A program made the position numbers and the translations under genes. A DNA stretch of 64,000 nucleotides, taken from positions 9,111-73,110 of the forward strand of contig NZ_JBALOX010000013.1 in assembly GCF_036965165.1 (NCBI RefSeq), written 5' to 3'. The notes beneath the pieces are model-generated. The model was given only the letters and a program-made list of their open reading frames with translations. It had not been told where the DNA came from and did not search any database. Shown one piece after another: positions 44,952 to 54,112 of the stretch; position 1 is the stretch's first letter; every line of letters begins with the position of its first letter. Origin of the DNA: Ferdinandcohnia sp036965165. Lineage in GTDB: Bacteria; Bacillota; Bacilli; Bacillales; Bacillaceae_L.

Positions 44952-46444
44952 TAACCTTTGGCTAATGTTGGTTTGACACCACGTTGTTTTCCGGTAATAT
45001 CCTCTTCCTGTTTTGCACGTTTCATAAAGAATGCAAGAATGAGGGCAAGGAAAATTAAGAAGGTTGAAACGAAAAATGTGAAATTAATTCCGTCTAACAT
45101 CGCTTGTAATTGAATTTGAAAAGCTTGCGCCTCAGTAGGCTGCCCCTGAATATTCTTCAGTAAATTTGCTGTTGATGCCTCTTTTTTTAAGGACATAAGC
45201 GTAATTAATAATCCAGTTCCAATCGCTGCGGAAACCTGATTCAACGTATTGTTTACCGCTGTACCATGTGGATATAGATTCCTTGGCAGCTGGTTTAACC
45301 CATTTGTCGAAACTGGCATAAAAACCATAGACATACCAAACATTCTCACCGCATGCAAAACCACAAGATGCGTATAAGTGGTTTCAAAAGTTAATTGGCT
45401 GAAAAGATAGGTTGTCACAGTTGTGATGGCCAATCCTACAGTAGCTAAAATACGTCCGCCAAATTTATCAAATAATCGTCCATTAACAGGTGACATAATC
45501 GCATTTAAGATAGCTCCTGGTAAAAGCATTAGCCCTGTATCCATGGGTGAAATCCCTAGAATCATTTGAGCATAGATGGGTAAAAGTAAAAACCCTGAAA
45601 ACATGGCCATGTTGACAGCCATCGTTATTACTGATGCTAATGTAAACATAGGATAGCGATAGACCCCAAAATTAAGCATTGGGATATCGAGCTTTGATTG
45701 ACGCAAGATAAACCAAGTTAATGAGATTATTCCTATCACAATTGTTCCGTAGACTAAAGGACTTCCCCAGCCCAAATTGCCGGCAGAACTGAACCCATAT
45801 AATAAACCACCAAATCCCAGACTTGATAAAACTAAAGAGAAAAAGTCGAGTCTTAGGAATACTTTTTCCTTTTTATCCTTCAGCATGATAAAGCCAAGGA
45901 TAAAGATAACAGCTGCAATTGGAGTGATGAAGTGGAAGAGCATTCTCCAATCATAATGTTCAATAATCCAACCCGAAAGAGTGGGTCCAATTGCTGGGGC
46001 AAACATGAGGATTAGTCCGAAAACCCCCATAGCGGTTCCCCTTTTTTCAACAGGAAAGCTCACTAACATAACATTCATTAAGAGCGGCATCATGATCGCT
46101 GAGCCAGATGCTTGAATCATCCGCCCCGCAAGCAAAATGGAAAAGACATGAGCTGTACCCGAAAGAATTGTACCAATTGTGAACAGTCCCATCGCTACTA
46201 AAAATAACCGGCGAACCGTATATTTTTCGATTAAAAAGGCTGTAGTGGGAATCAAGATTCCATTGACTAACATAAATCCAGTCGTTAACCATTGAACTGT
46301 CGTTTCATCAACCTTTAATTCCGTCATAATAGAAGGTAATGCGATATTTAATAAAGTATTATTTAAAAATGAAATAAATGCTCCGACCATCAAGACGGTA
46401 AGAATACCGTAATTGGGGCGGATATGTTTGTCAGAAAAATCCAT
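44951..46444 (-). CDS. DHA2-family multidrug MFS exporter (LmrB/EmrB-like)
   Basis: Drug:proton antiporter of 497 aa with 14 predicted membrane segments. Motif A-like loop and motif C (GPTLSGWI after APAI) are present, and the N-terminus FLNNTLLNIALPSI is typical of the EmrB/QacA group; closest in style to LmrB of Bacillus. AGGGGG lies 8 bases before the ATG. Substrate range cannot be read. Single gene, no adjacent regulator on the same strand. Confidence 0.9.
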   Translation of the reverse strand: MDFSDKHIRPNYGILTVLMVGAFISFLNNTLLNIALPSIMTELKVDETTVQWLTTGFMLVNGILIPTTAFLIEKYTVRRLFLVAMGLFTIGTILSGTAHVFSILLAGRMIQASGSAIMMPLLMNVMLVSFPVEKRGTAMGVFGLILMFAPAIGPTLSGWIIEHYDWRMLFHFITPIAAVIFILGFIMLKDKKEKVFLRLDFFSLVLSSLGFGGLLYGFSSAGNLGWGSPLVYGTIVIGIISLTWFILRQSKLDIPMLNFGVYRYPMFTLASVITMAVNMAMFSGFLLLPIYAQMILGISPMDTGLMLLPGAILNAIMSPVNGRLFDKFGGRILATVGLAITTVTTYLFSQLTFETTYTHLVVLHAVRMFGMSMVFMPVSTNGLNQLPRNLYPHGTAVNNTLNQVSAAIGTGLLITLMSLKKEASTANLLKNIQGQPTEAQAFQIQLQAMLDGINFTFFVSTFLIFLALILAFFMKRAKQEEDITGKQRGVKPTLAKG

Positions 46445-46553
46445 TAATATACCCCCTCATTTGACGTTTTCGTTTAGTATTTTTTTCCACTGTTTTATGT
46501 AGGCATAAGCTATCTTATATCATGGGTCTTTGGATTGCAATGAATTTGTATTC

Positions 46554-47489
46554 CTAAAACATACTGAGGTTATAGGTTTTTGACAAGAGTTCAAGTAGTC
46601 TTATTCCTGCGATACTATTTCCTTTATCATCTAAGGCTGGACCAAAAATACCGATTCCAAATTTACCAGGTACAGCCCCCATGATCCCTCCGGATACACC
46701 ACTTTTTGCCGGAATGCCTATTTTAATTGCAAACTCCCCGGAGGCATTGTACATACCGCAGGTCACCATAAAGGTTTTACAAACTCGAGCTATATTCATT
46801 GGCATAATTTGTTTTCCGGTTTGTGGGTCAATTCCGTCTAATGCAAAAACGAGTCCAACCCTTGATAAATCAAGGCAATTCATTTCTATCGCACATTGTT
46901 TTGTATAAAGGTCGATTAGCTGCTCAACATCTCCTTCAATGATCTGATGCTGCTTTAAGAAATAACATAAGGCTCGGTTTAGATGGGCTGTTTCAAATTC
47001 GGAATGAGCAATTTCTTCATTATATTGAATCGTAGCATTGCCCGCCAATTCCCGAATAAATGTTAGCAATCTTTGAAACCGTTCTTCCACTGAATTCCCT
47101 TTAATCATATGTGTCACTGCAAGTGCCCCCGCATTAATCATCGGATTCAATGGCTTCGATGGGGCAGTCGTTTCTAGCTTTGCGATTGAGTTAAACGGGT
47201 CTCCTGTAGGCTCCATTCCAACTCGCGCAAAGACATACTCTTTACTTCTATCCATTAAGACGAGAGCAAGTGTGATCACTTTGGATATACTTTGTAAGGA
47301 GATTTTCTTTTCAATGTCACCAGCAGAATAGCAACGCCCATCAGGATAATTAATCGCAATAGACAGATCGTTCGGGTTTGCTTTTCCGAGTGCAGGTATA
47401 TAATCTGCTACACGTCCTTGTTTCGTTATCTGGCGCGCAACACTAACCAAATCTTTTAATTCATCACTTGATTGACAAGGCATTTTCAT
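46554..47489 (-). CDS. glsA: Glutaminase
   Basis: Serine-dependent glutaminase of 311 aa that hydrolyses glutamine to glutamate and ammonia. The beta-lactamase-like catalytic motif SISK (LQSISKVI, about residue 64) is present, with NPMINAGALAV, the Tyr in CGMYNASGEF and the KSGVSGGIM loop. Length matches the family (about 310). The start is uncertain among 47495 (TTG), 47489 (ATG) and 47483 (ATG); GGTGAT upstream fits the last two. Monocistronic. Confidence 0.94.
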   Translation of the reverse strand: MKMPCQSSDELKDLVSVARQITKQGRVADYIPALGKANPNDLSIAINYPDGRCYSAGDIEKKISLQSISKVITLALVLMDRSKEYVFARVGMEPTGDPFNSIAKLETTAPSKPLNPMINAGALAVTHMIKGNSVEERFQRLLTFIRELAGNATIQYNEEIAHSEFETAHLNRALCYFLKQHQIIEGDVEQLIDLYTKQCAIEMNCLDLSRVGLVFALDGIDPQTGKQIMPMNIARVCKTFMVTCGMYNASGEFAIKIGIPAKSGVSGGIMGAVPGKFGIGIFGPALDDKGNSIAGIRLLELLSKTYNLSMF

Positions 47490-47614
47490 CACCAAGAGTA
47501 GTATTTACTAAACAGGTTTCTACTATGTTATAAGTAGGGTTAATTTCGTATTTGACTTTCTAAATGGGTTATAGCGTTTTAAATACATACCTCTCAGGAC
47601 GGATTGAGGGTTCT

Positions 47615-47790
47615 ATCTTCATATAACTGGAAATCAGCGTCTTTCTGTACAGATTGGAACACCACCAACTACCTAATAACTGGAAAGTTGCGCCTCTCTA
47701 AACTGGCTGGAAAACCAGCAACTACCTAATAACTGGAAAACGATACCTCTCTAAGCTGTTAGAACACCATCGCTACCCAGTAACTTGGTA
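47615..47790. repeat. 53-bp tandem repeat array, array 2
   Basis: The core CCTAATAACTGG of array 1 recurs here with cores ending at 47630, 47683, 47736 and (degenerate, CCCAGTAACTTGG) 47788, giving spacings of 53, 53 and 52 bp. Text between cores also resembles array 1 (CCTCTCTAA...CTGGAAnACCA). The stretch 47490-47882 holds nothing else that I can identify. Confidence 0.88.
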
Positions 47791-47884
47791 ATCAACTTCT
47801 CCACCAACCAGATTGAGGCATCATCATATACTAAAAACAGCAATCACTACTGGCACGCTTTCAACCACTCCTGATTTCTCCAAT

Positions 47885-47918
47885 AAAAAAAGAGACAAGG
47901 CCACATCGGCTCGTCTCT
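47885..47918 (-). terminator. Terminator of the met operon
   Basis: AGAGAC (47891-47896) pairs with GTCTCT (47913-47918), with an inner GCC/GGC pair. On the minus strand it is followed by six T. It begins at the stop codon of the HcxA-like gene. Confidence 0.83.
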
Positions 47919-49023
47919 ATAAAACGTATCTTTGTATATAATCCTCAAGTGTTTTGATTGCCTTAGCTACATCCAATGCCGTAATCGTCCCGATCGGCAT
48001 AACATGGATCGATTCACCTTTGAGTGTTGATTTTTCAGCTACAAGTTTTATCTTTGCTTCATCAACAGCAGCAACACCAAGATCCTCAAGTGACACCGGT
48101 AATCCTAGCTTTTTGTAAAACGGAAGCAGCTCCTTAATCTCATCAAGCCTATCTTCTAAAACAAGCTGAACTAAAATACCATAGGCCACCTTCTCACCAT
48201 GTAGAGCAGAATGAGTCTCTTCCAAAGCCGTCAACCCGTTATGGATTGAATGGGCTCCAGCGACTCTGCCGTAATGGTCACCAAAGCCGCCGACCATCCC
48301 GCCAAGGGCGATAATCGTTTCAGCAACCTTCGTAAAGTCATCTGTTAGAATTCTTTTTTTCGCAGATTCAATCGCTTCTTCAGCGTGCTTCACGATTAGT
48401 TTCTTACACTGTCTTGCAGAATAATGTGAAATTAATAATGGAACGGGTTTGTTTTCAATCCTAGCCATTTGCACATCTGCTTCATACCATTTAGCGAGGG
48501 TATCACCAATTCCTGCGACAAGCATTTCGATCGGTGCATTCAATAAAATTCTTGGCTCAATCAAGACCAAACTCGCGTTATTCGGATAAATATCGTAGCG
48601 AATGAACGTCCCATGTTCATCATAAATGACACTAATTGGGGTCCATGGTGCACAATTAGAACTAAGCGTTGGAATTAGCACGTAAGGTTTTTGGGAAAGA
48701 TGGCTTGAAGCCTTGACTAAATCCAGAACCTTCCCGCCTCCAATACCTATGACAGCATCGAAAGATTTCTTATTAATAAATGATGAAAGGGAATCTATTT
48801 CAGTGATTGAGCACTCTCCATTATACGTATATTGTTCCGCTTGGATTTTATCAAATTTAGGTATATACCCCTTCGCTGCCTCCCAAGATTTTATCCCATG
48901 AACGAATAAAACCTTTTGATAAGAGCGAGCTGCAAGTTGTTCTTCAAGTTTGTCCAAAATACCTTCAGATACAATATATTCACTTGGGGCTGCATGAACT
49001 GAAAAGATATCCACTTTCACCAT
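47917..49023 (-). CDS. Iron-containing alcohol dehydrogenase family, HcxA (YbdH)-like hydroxycarboxylate dehydrogenase
   Basis: Metal-dependent dehydrogenase of 368 aa in the GldA-like group. The NAD motif GIGGGKVLD (about residues 92-100), the stretch CAPWTPISVIYDEHG, metal-ligand regions AGIGDTLAKWYEA and AGAHSIHNGLT, and GGMVGGFGDHYGRVA match the pattern I recall for E. coli HcxA, an NADPH-dependent 2-oxo-acid reductase. It starts 18 bp after metQ, so it belongs to the SAM-riboswitch operon, which suggests a substrate related to methionine. The start is unclear: AGGAGG is very close to the ATG at 49023, and GTG codons 1 or 3 codons later fit better. Confidence 0.82.
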   Translation of the reverse strand: MVKVDIFSVHAAPSEYIVSEGILDKLEEQLAARSYQKVLFVHGIKSWEAAKGYIPKFDKIQAEQYTYNGECSITEIDSLSSFINKKSFDAVIGIGGGKVLDLVKASSHLSQKPYVLIPTLSSNCAPWTPISVIYDEHGTFIRYDIYPNNASLVLIEPRILLNAPIEMLVAGIGDTLAKWYEADVQMARIENKPVPLLISHYSARQCKKLIVKHAEEAIESAKKRILTDDFTKVAETIIALGGMVGGFGDHYGRVAGAHSIHNGLTALEETHSALHGEKVAYGILVQLVLEDRLDEIKELLPFYKKLGLPVSLEDLGVAAVDEAKIKLVAEKSTLKGESIHVMPIGTITALDVAKAIKTLEDYIQRYVL

Positions 49024-49041
49024 TCCTCCTTTAGGAATTAT

Positions 49042-49881
49042 TTATTTTTTCATCCATTCTGGCTTACCGAAACCTTGGAATTCCTCATCGATGATTTTCT
49101 CAAAGTCTTCAGATTCTACAACTGCTTTTAAATCCTTCGCAAGCTGTGAATCATTATCGTTTGCACTGATTGCTACTACATTTCGATATGAATCAGACAT
49201 ATCTTCAAGTGTAAGAGCATCTAATAAATTCATTTTTGCAGCTAACGCAAAATTTCCTGGAACAGCGGCTAAATCTGCACTATCAACAGAGCGTGGTAAT
49301 TGACCAGCTTCAATTGGTTGGAATTTTAAATTCTTTTTATTTTCTTCAATGTCCTTTTCTGAAACAGTTAAAGGATCAGCATCTTTAGCGATTGTAATAA
49401 GACCTGCATCGCGTAATGTATTTAATGCACGTGCGGCATTTGTTGGGTCATTTGGAAGTGTTACTGTAGCACCTTCTTTTACTTCATCGATTGATTTAAA
49501 AACGTTTGAATAAAGACCCATTGGTGCTGTTGGAACATTAATTAAAGCTGTTAAATCCATGTTGTTTTCTTTTTCAAAGTTTTCTAGGTAAATCGTATGT
49601 TGGAATAAGTTTGCTTGAATATCTCCATTGTCTAATGCTTTATTTGGTTGAATATAATCACTAAATTCAACAATTTCAACTGTGTATCCTAATTTTTCAA
49701 GACCTGGTTTAAGTGCTTGTTTCGCCATGTCACTGTATGGACCGGCTGTTGCGCCAATTTTGATTTCTTTTGATTCCTCAGCAGAATCCTTACCTTCATC
49801 TCCATTACTTGCGCTATTTCCACAAGCTGCAATAACAAATGCTACTAATAGTAAAATAATACCTGTTGCCCACTTTTTCAT
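49042..49881 (-). CDS. metQ: Methionine ABC transporter substrate-binding lipoprotein MetQ
   Basis: Lipoprotein of 279 aa (NLPA family) with lipobox IAAC (about residue 20) that binds methionine outside the membrane. Family motifs: KIGATAGPYSDMAK, QANLFQHTIYLENF and ALNTLRDAGLI. Third gene of metN-metI-metQ, 33 bp behind metI. Confidence 0.94.
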   Translation of the reverse strand: MKKWATGIILLLVAFVIAACGNSASNGDEGKDSAEESKEIKIGATAGPYSDMAKQALKPGLEKLGYTVEIVEFSDYIQPNKALDNGDIQANLFQHTIYLENFEKENNMDLTALINVPTAPMGLYSNVFKSIDEVKEGATVTLPNDPTNAARALNTLRDAGLITIAKDADPLTVSEKDIEENKKNLKFQPIEAGQLPRSVDSADLAAVPGNFALAAKMNLLDALTLEDMSDSYRNVVAISANDNDSQLAKDLKAVVESEDFEKIIDEEFQGFGKPEWMKK

Positions 49882-49914
49882 TTTTTCTTCCTTCTTTCTC
49901 TTTTTTTATAAAAT

Positions 49915-50589
49915 TTATCTTTTATCTACAACTTTGGCGATGTAGTCGCCAAGAAGTTGGATAACTTGAACTAAAATAATTAAGATTATGACGGTTGCAA
50001 ACATGATGGTGTTGTCATAGCGATAATACCCAAATCGGATTGCTAAATCCCCGATTCCACCACCACCGACAGTTCCAGCCATGGCTGAAAATCCTATTAA
50101 GCTTATCAGCGTTAAGGTTACACCAGAAATGATTCCTGACCTTGCTTCAAGAAGCAGCACATCTTTTATAATCATCCAAGGCGTTGCACCCGCCGCAATT
50201 GCAGCTTCGATTACTCCTCTGTCAATTTCTCGCAGGGCAGTTTCCACAATTCTTGCAAAAAATGGAATCGCTGCTACCGACAGTGAAACAGATGCAGCCG
50301 TCGGCCCAATTGTTGTTCCCACGATCAAATTCGTGATTGGAATTAAGGCGACGAGCAAGATAATAAATGGAATCGAACGAATTAAGTTCACGACAAAGCC
50401 TAGAATATTCTGGGCAGCCTTGTTTTCTAGAAATAATCCTTTATCTGTTACATATAGAAGAATTCCAACTGGAAGCCCAATTACCACTGCAATTAGTAAT
50501 GATATGGCAATCATATAGATTGTTTGGAAAAACGCAGTATTAATATCAGGGAGAAGCTCTACAAGATGATTAAAATCAATTCCCATCAC
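49915..50589 (-). CDS. metI: Methionine ABC transporter permease MetI
   Basis: Membrane subunit of 224 aa with five hydrophobic segments. The cytoplasmic EAA loop is visible (EAAIAAGATPWMII, about residue 140). It pairs with MetN. It overlaps metN by 14 bp, indicating coupling. Also named metP in Bacillus. Confidence 0.94.
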   Translation of the reverse strand: MMGIDFNHLVELLPDINTAFFQTIYMIAISLLIAVVIGLPVGILLYVTDKGLFLENKAAQNILGFVVNLIRSIPFIILLVALIPITNLIVGTTIGPTAASVSLSVAAIPFFARIVETALREIDRGVIEAAIAAGATPWMIIKDVLLLEARSGIISGVTLTLISLIGFSAMAGTVGGGGIGDLAIRFGYYRYDNTIMFATVIILIILVQVIQLLGDYIAKVVDKR

Positions 50590-51589
50590 GTATCACCTCC
50601 ACTTGTGCAGCACGTTCTTCAATATATTTCAGTGCCGATTTAATTTCTCCCTTATCCCCTCTTAATTCCATGATAAAAATCCCGAGCGGTGTTTCTCCAA
50701 TGTATTCAATCGATCCATGCAGGAAATTGCCCTTTACTTTAAAGGTTTGAAGCATATCTGAGATAACACCTTCACCGGCAACAAACCCTTTAAAGGTAAC
50801 TTTCACAATTGGTCCAACACATGCTTCAAGAATAGCTTCCGGGATATCGAATGAAACAACACTTTTAATAAATTCCTTTGTTAACTCAGCATTTGGGCTC
50901 GCAAATACGTCATATACTGAACCATCTTCAATGACTTTTCCGTCTTGCATAATCGCCATGCGGTTGCATATTTCCTTCACCACATCCATTTCATGTGTAA
51001 TGAGCACGATTGTAATCCCCAGTTCTTGATTAATCTTTTTTAAGAGTTTTAAGATTGATTTTGTTGTTGTAGGGTCTAATGCTGAAGTTGCTTCATCACA
51101 AAGCAATACCTTTGGGTCATTCGCAAGTGCTCTTGCAATCCCAACCCTTTGTTTTTGACCACCACTTAGCTGGGAAGGATAGACGTCCTTTTTATCCAAA
51201 AGCCCTACCATATCAAGTAAATCTTCAACTCGTTTTTGGATTTGATTTTTTGGTAGATTAGCGGCCTTTAAGGAAAACGCAATATTTTCAAATACTGTTT
51301 TTTGACTAATTAAATAGAAGTGTTGAAAAATCATTCCGATTTTCAACCGTGCTTTACGCAGCTCACCACTTTTTAAGGAGGTTAGATCAACTCCATCAAC
51401 TGTGATGCTTCCGGATGTTGGTCGTTCAAGTAGGTTGATACAGCGCAGCAGTGAGCTTTTCCCTGCACCTGAATATCCGACAATGCCAAAGATTTCTCCT
51501 GCTTCTATTTGTAGGGAGACATTGTCAACACCTGTGACAGTCCCATTTTTTGTTTTATATATCTTTGAAAGATTCCGAATCTCTATCAT
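50576..51589 (-). CDS. metN: Methionine ABC transporter ATPase MetN
   Basis: ATPase subunit of 337 aa. Walker A GYSGAGKSS (about residue 38), signature LSGGQKQRVGIARAL, Walker B LLCDEATSALD and a C-terminal NIL regulatory domain (about 265-337) that binds methionine. First gene of the met operon. Its SAM riboswitch ends almost 290 bp upstream because a dispersed repeat lies in between; see the R1 copy at 51627. Confidence 0.95.
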   Translation of the reverse strand: MIEIRNLSKIYKTKNGTVTGVDNVSLQIEAGEIFGIVGYSGAGKSSLLRCINLLERPTSGSITVDGVDLTSLKSGELRKARLKIGMIFQHFYLISQKTVFENIAFSLKAANLPKNQIQKRVEDLLDMVGLLDKKDVYPSQLSGGQKQRVGIARALANDPKVLLCDEATSALDPTTTKSILKLLKKINQELGITIVLITHEMDVVKEICNRMAIMQDGKVIEDGSVYDVFASPNAELTKEFIKSVVSFDIPEAILEACVGPIVKVTFKGFVAGEGVISDMLQTFKVKGNFLHGSIEYIGETPLGIFIMELRGDKGEIKSALKYIEERAAQVEVIRDGN

Positions 51590-51626
51590 TTAAATACCTC
51601 ATTTATTTGTCACGATTTTAATAATC

Positions 51627-51878
51627 AAATGCGCCTTGGCGTATTTGCGCCCAATTTTTTTCGAGCTTGTCTCGAAAAATTTCCATTTAAAAATCGTGGC
51701 ATCCGCCGGAGGCTTTAGGCCAACACGATGATGGTCACTCAGACGTTGCCACAGGACGTGGCGTTCTTAGTCTGAGTTCCTTAATTTCAGTCGAGGTTTG
51801 AACCCACCACTGAATTGTATACTCTTTTTGCATTCATCCCCCACTTATTGAAGTAGGAGATGAATGCTGAATAAAGTT
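51627..51878. repeat. Dispersed repeat R1, copy 2, between SAM riboswitch and metN
   Basis: R1 repeat of about 250 bp. It begins with AAATGCGCC 38 bp upstream of the metN start codon and ends with GCTGAATAAAGTT (51866-51878), directly against the U-run of the SAM riboswitch terminator. It contains an extra hairpin module at 51718-51780 (CTCAGAC 51738-51744 with GTCTGAG 51770-51776, enclosing GCCAC/GTGGC). It must be transcribed as part of the met leader. Confidence 0.88.
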
Positions 51879-52033
51879 AAAATGCCCCTTTCATCTGAAA
51901 GAGGCATCGAAATACAAAGTTTTATCTCGACTTATCTTTCAGAATAAGAATCATTCTGCAGGATTTGGCACCTTCCCATCATTGGGGGTTGCCGGACTTC
52001 ACAGGGCCTAGTCCCTCAGTCACTCTGGATAAG
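51878..52033 (-). promoter_or_regulatory. SAM-I (S-box) riboswitch controlling the met operon
   Basis: On the minus strand the conserved S-box sequence runs from CTTATCCAGAG (52033) through GACTGAGGGACTAGGCCC, GTCCGGCAACC and AAGGTGCCAAATCCTGCAG, followed by an intrinsic terminator (GATGCCTCTTTC with GAAAGGGGCAT, 51878-51909). SAM binding favours termination, lowering methionine uptake genes when methionine is plentiful. Confidence 0.96.
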
Positions 52034-52064
52034 TTTGAATATTTTCTTTAATTAGTATAGTAAG

Positions 52065-52093
52065 ATACTACTAGTCTACTCATCTTTTGTCAA
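52065..52093 (-). promoter_or_regulatory. Sigma-A promoter of the SAM-riboswitch transcript
   Basis: On the minus strand a perfect TTGACA (52093-52088) and TAGTAT (52070-52065) with 17 bp between, about 25 bp before the riboswitch start. Confidence 0.8.
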
Positions 52094-52258
52094 TAACACT
52101 ATTAAACTATCTAGATGTTGTTAAACGTTTACATTGCAATGTTTTCAATGAATTATTTCTTTTATAAAAATTTTTGAATATAAGAAATAGACCGATTGAT
52201 AGCCTCGAACTCTCCCCCTAAAAAAGACCCGCCTCCCTTTGGAAACGAGCCTTGATTT

Positions 52259-54112
52259 CTATCCTACAGATTTTTCTGCGAACTGACTATTGTATAGATC
52301 CGCATAAAAGCCGTTTTCCTCTAACAACTCTGCATGGGTTCCCTGTTCAATCACTTTCCCGTGGTTCATGACAAGAATTAAATCAGCATCCTTAATTGTT
52401 GATAAACGGTGGGCAATAACAAAGTTTGTCCGCCCCTCCATCAAACGATTCATTGCCTTCTGAATATAACTTTCAGTCCTTGTATCAACACTTGATGTTG
52501 CTTCATCAAGAATCATGATTGGCGGGTCAGCAAGTATTGCACGGGCAATAGTTAGAAGTTGCTTCTGTCCTTGTGAAATATTCGATGCTTCTTCATTCAA
52601 AATCGTATCATAGCCATCTGGCAAAGTACGAATAAAGTGATCGGCATGTGCGGTATAAGCTGCCTTCACAACTTCTTCCTCTGTTGCCCCATCTTTACCA
52701 TAGGCGATATTATCTCTAATTGTCCCATTAAAAAGCCAGGTATCTTGAAGCACCATACCGAACGTTTTTCGTAATTCATTCCGTGGCATTTCCCGAGTAT
52801 CAAGTCCGTCAATCGTAATTTTTCCGCTATTTAATTCATAGAACCGCATTAATAAATTGATTAATGTTGTCTTCCCTGCACCGGTTGGCCCTACAATTGC
52901 AACTGTTTGACCAGGCTGCACATTTATATTCATATTTTCAATTAACAATTCATTCGTATAACCAAAATCAACATTTTCGAATGTTACCGCACCTTTTGCC
53001 CGTGTTAATTTCACCAACGTTTTTTCCTTCTCTTCTTCCTCCTCATCTAGAAGTTCAAAGACACGCTCTGCAGCTGCAATGGTTGACTGAATGATATTGG
53101 CGATGTTAGCTGTTTGAGTTATTGGCTGAGTAAATTGTTTTGAATAGGTAATAAAAGCTTGAATATCACCAATCGAGATTGAGCGATTAATCACCAGAAT
53201 CCCACCAACAACACTAATCAACACATAGGTCAAGTTACCGATAAAAAACATCATTGGCATAATAATCCCCGAAATGAACTGCGCTTTTTGCCCTGCATCA
53301 TACAGTTCTTCATTAACGGAATCAAACTTATCCATTGCCTTTTTCTCATGGCCAAAAGCCTTCACCACTTGATGTCCAGTATACATCTCCTCAATATGTC
53401 CATTTAACTCGCCAAGTGTGCGCTGTTGTTTTGCAAAATAACGCTGCGATCGTTTTAAGATTGGTTGAATGACGAAAATAGACAATGGTAGGCTAATAAT
53501 GGTAATGACCGTCAAGAGGGGACTAATATAAAGCATCATAATAATAATCCCGATAATCATCACAACAGATGTTATAAACTGGGTCAAGCTTTGCTGCAAT
53601 GTACTGCCAATTGTATCAATATCATTTGTTACTCGACTCAGGGTTTCACCATTTGGCCTGCCATCGAAATATTTTAGTGGAAGCTTCTCAAGCTTCTGAT
53701 TAACATCCTCTCTAAGATCGTATACCGTTTTTTGAGCAACACCAGACATCATGTATTGTTGGATAAAGGTAAACAGACTACTAAAGATATATAATCCACC
53801 CAGTATAAGGAGCATATATCCGATTTTACCAAAGTCAATTGCAGCACCTGGTATCCCCTGAACCTTACCATAAGCACCTTCAAACAGTTCAGTCACTGTG
53901 TCCCCCATAATTTTGGGTCCGATAATTGAAAAGACTGTACTCATTATGGCAGCTAGGAAAACTGCAATAAGCTGCTTGCGGCGCGGTTTTAAATAGGTTA
54001 GTAGGCGTTTAAATGTGCCTTTAAAATTTTTTGGTTTCTGACCCATCATCATCATATTCCCCGGCCCCATACCTACTTGCTGATTTTGGCGAGGCTTCTT
54101 ATCATTACTCAT
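52259..54112 (-). CDS. ABC exporter half-transporter, second subunit (YfiC/YheH-like)
   Basis: Fused membrane-ATPase half-transporter of 617 aa. N-terminal extension of about 35 residues with Gly/Met/Lys-rich sequence, six membrane segments (about 45-320), then an ATPase with Walker A GPTGAGKTT, signature NISQGQKQ (a variant of LSGGQ), and Walker B MILDEATSSVD. The preceding gene is its partner: stop and start overlap (ATGA). Heterodimeric exporters of this kind (BmrCD, YfiBC) export drugs or lipids. The degenerate signature suggests an asymmetric pair. A MarR gene heads the operon. Confidence 0.88.
   Translation of the reverse strand: MSNDKKPRQNQQVGMGPGNMMMMGQKPKNFKGTFKRLLTYLKPRRKQLIAVFLAAIMSTVFSIIGPKIMGDTVTELFEGAYGKVQGIPGAAIDFGKIGYMLLILGGLYIFSSLFTFIQQYMMSGVAQKTVYDLREDVNQKLEKLPLKYFDGRPNGETLSRVTNDIDTIGSTLQQSLTQFITSVVMIIGIIIMMLYISPLLTVITIISLPLSIFVIQPILKRSQRYFAKQQRTLGELNGHIEEMYTGHQVVKAFGHEKKAMDKFDSVNEELYDAGQKAQFISGIIMPMMFFIGNLTYVLISVVGGILVINRSISIGDIQAFITYSKQFTQPITQTANIANIIQSTIAAAERVFELLDEEEEEKEKTLVKLTRAKGAVTFENVDFGYTNELLIENMNINVQPGQTVAIVGPTGAGKTTLINLLMRFYELNSGKITIDGLDTREMPRNELRKTFGMVLQDTWLFNGTIRDNIAYGKDGATEEEVVKAAYTAHADHFIRTLPDGYDTILNEEASNISQGQKQLLTIARAILADPPIMILDEATSSVDTRTESYIQKAMNRLMEGRTNFVIAHRLSTIKDADLILVMNHGKVIEQGTHAELLEENGFYADLYNSQFAEKSVG

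Noticed and set aside
47917..49023. Glycerol dehydrogenase or glycerol-1-phosphate dehydrogenase
   Set aside because: The fold is shared, but the CAPWTPISV and GGMVGGFGDHYGRVAGAHSIHNGLT stretches fit the HcxA/YbdH group better, and the operon context is methionine uptake.
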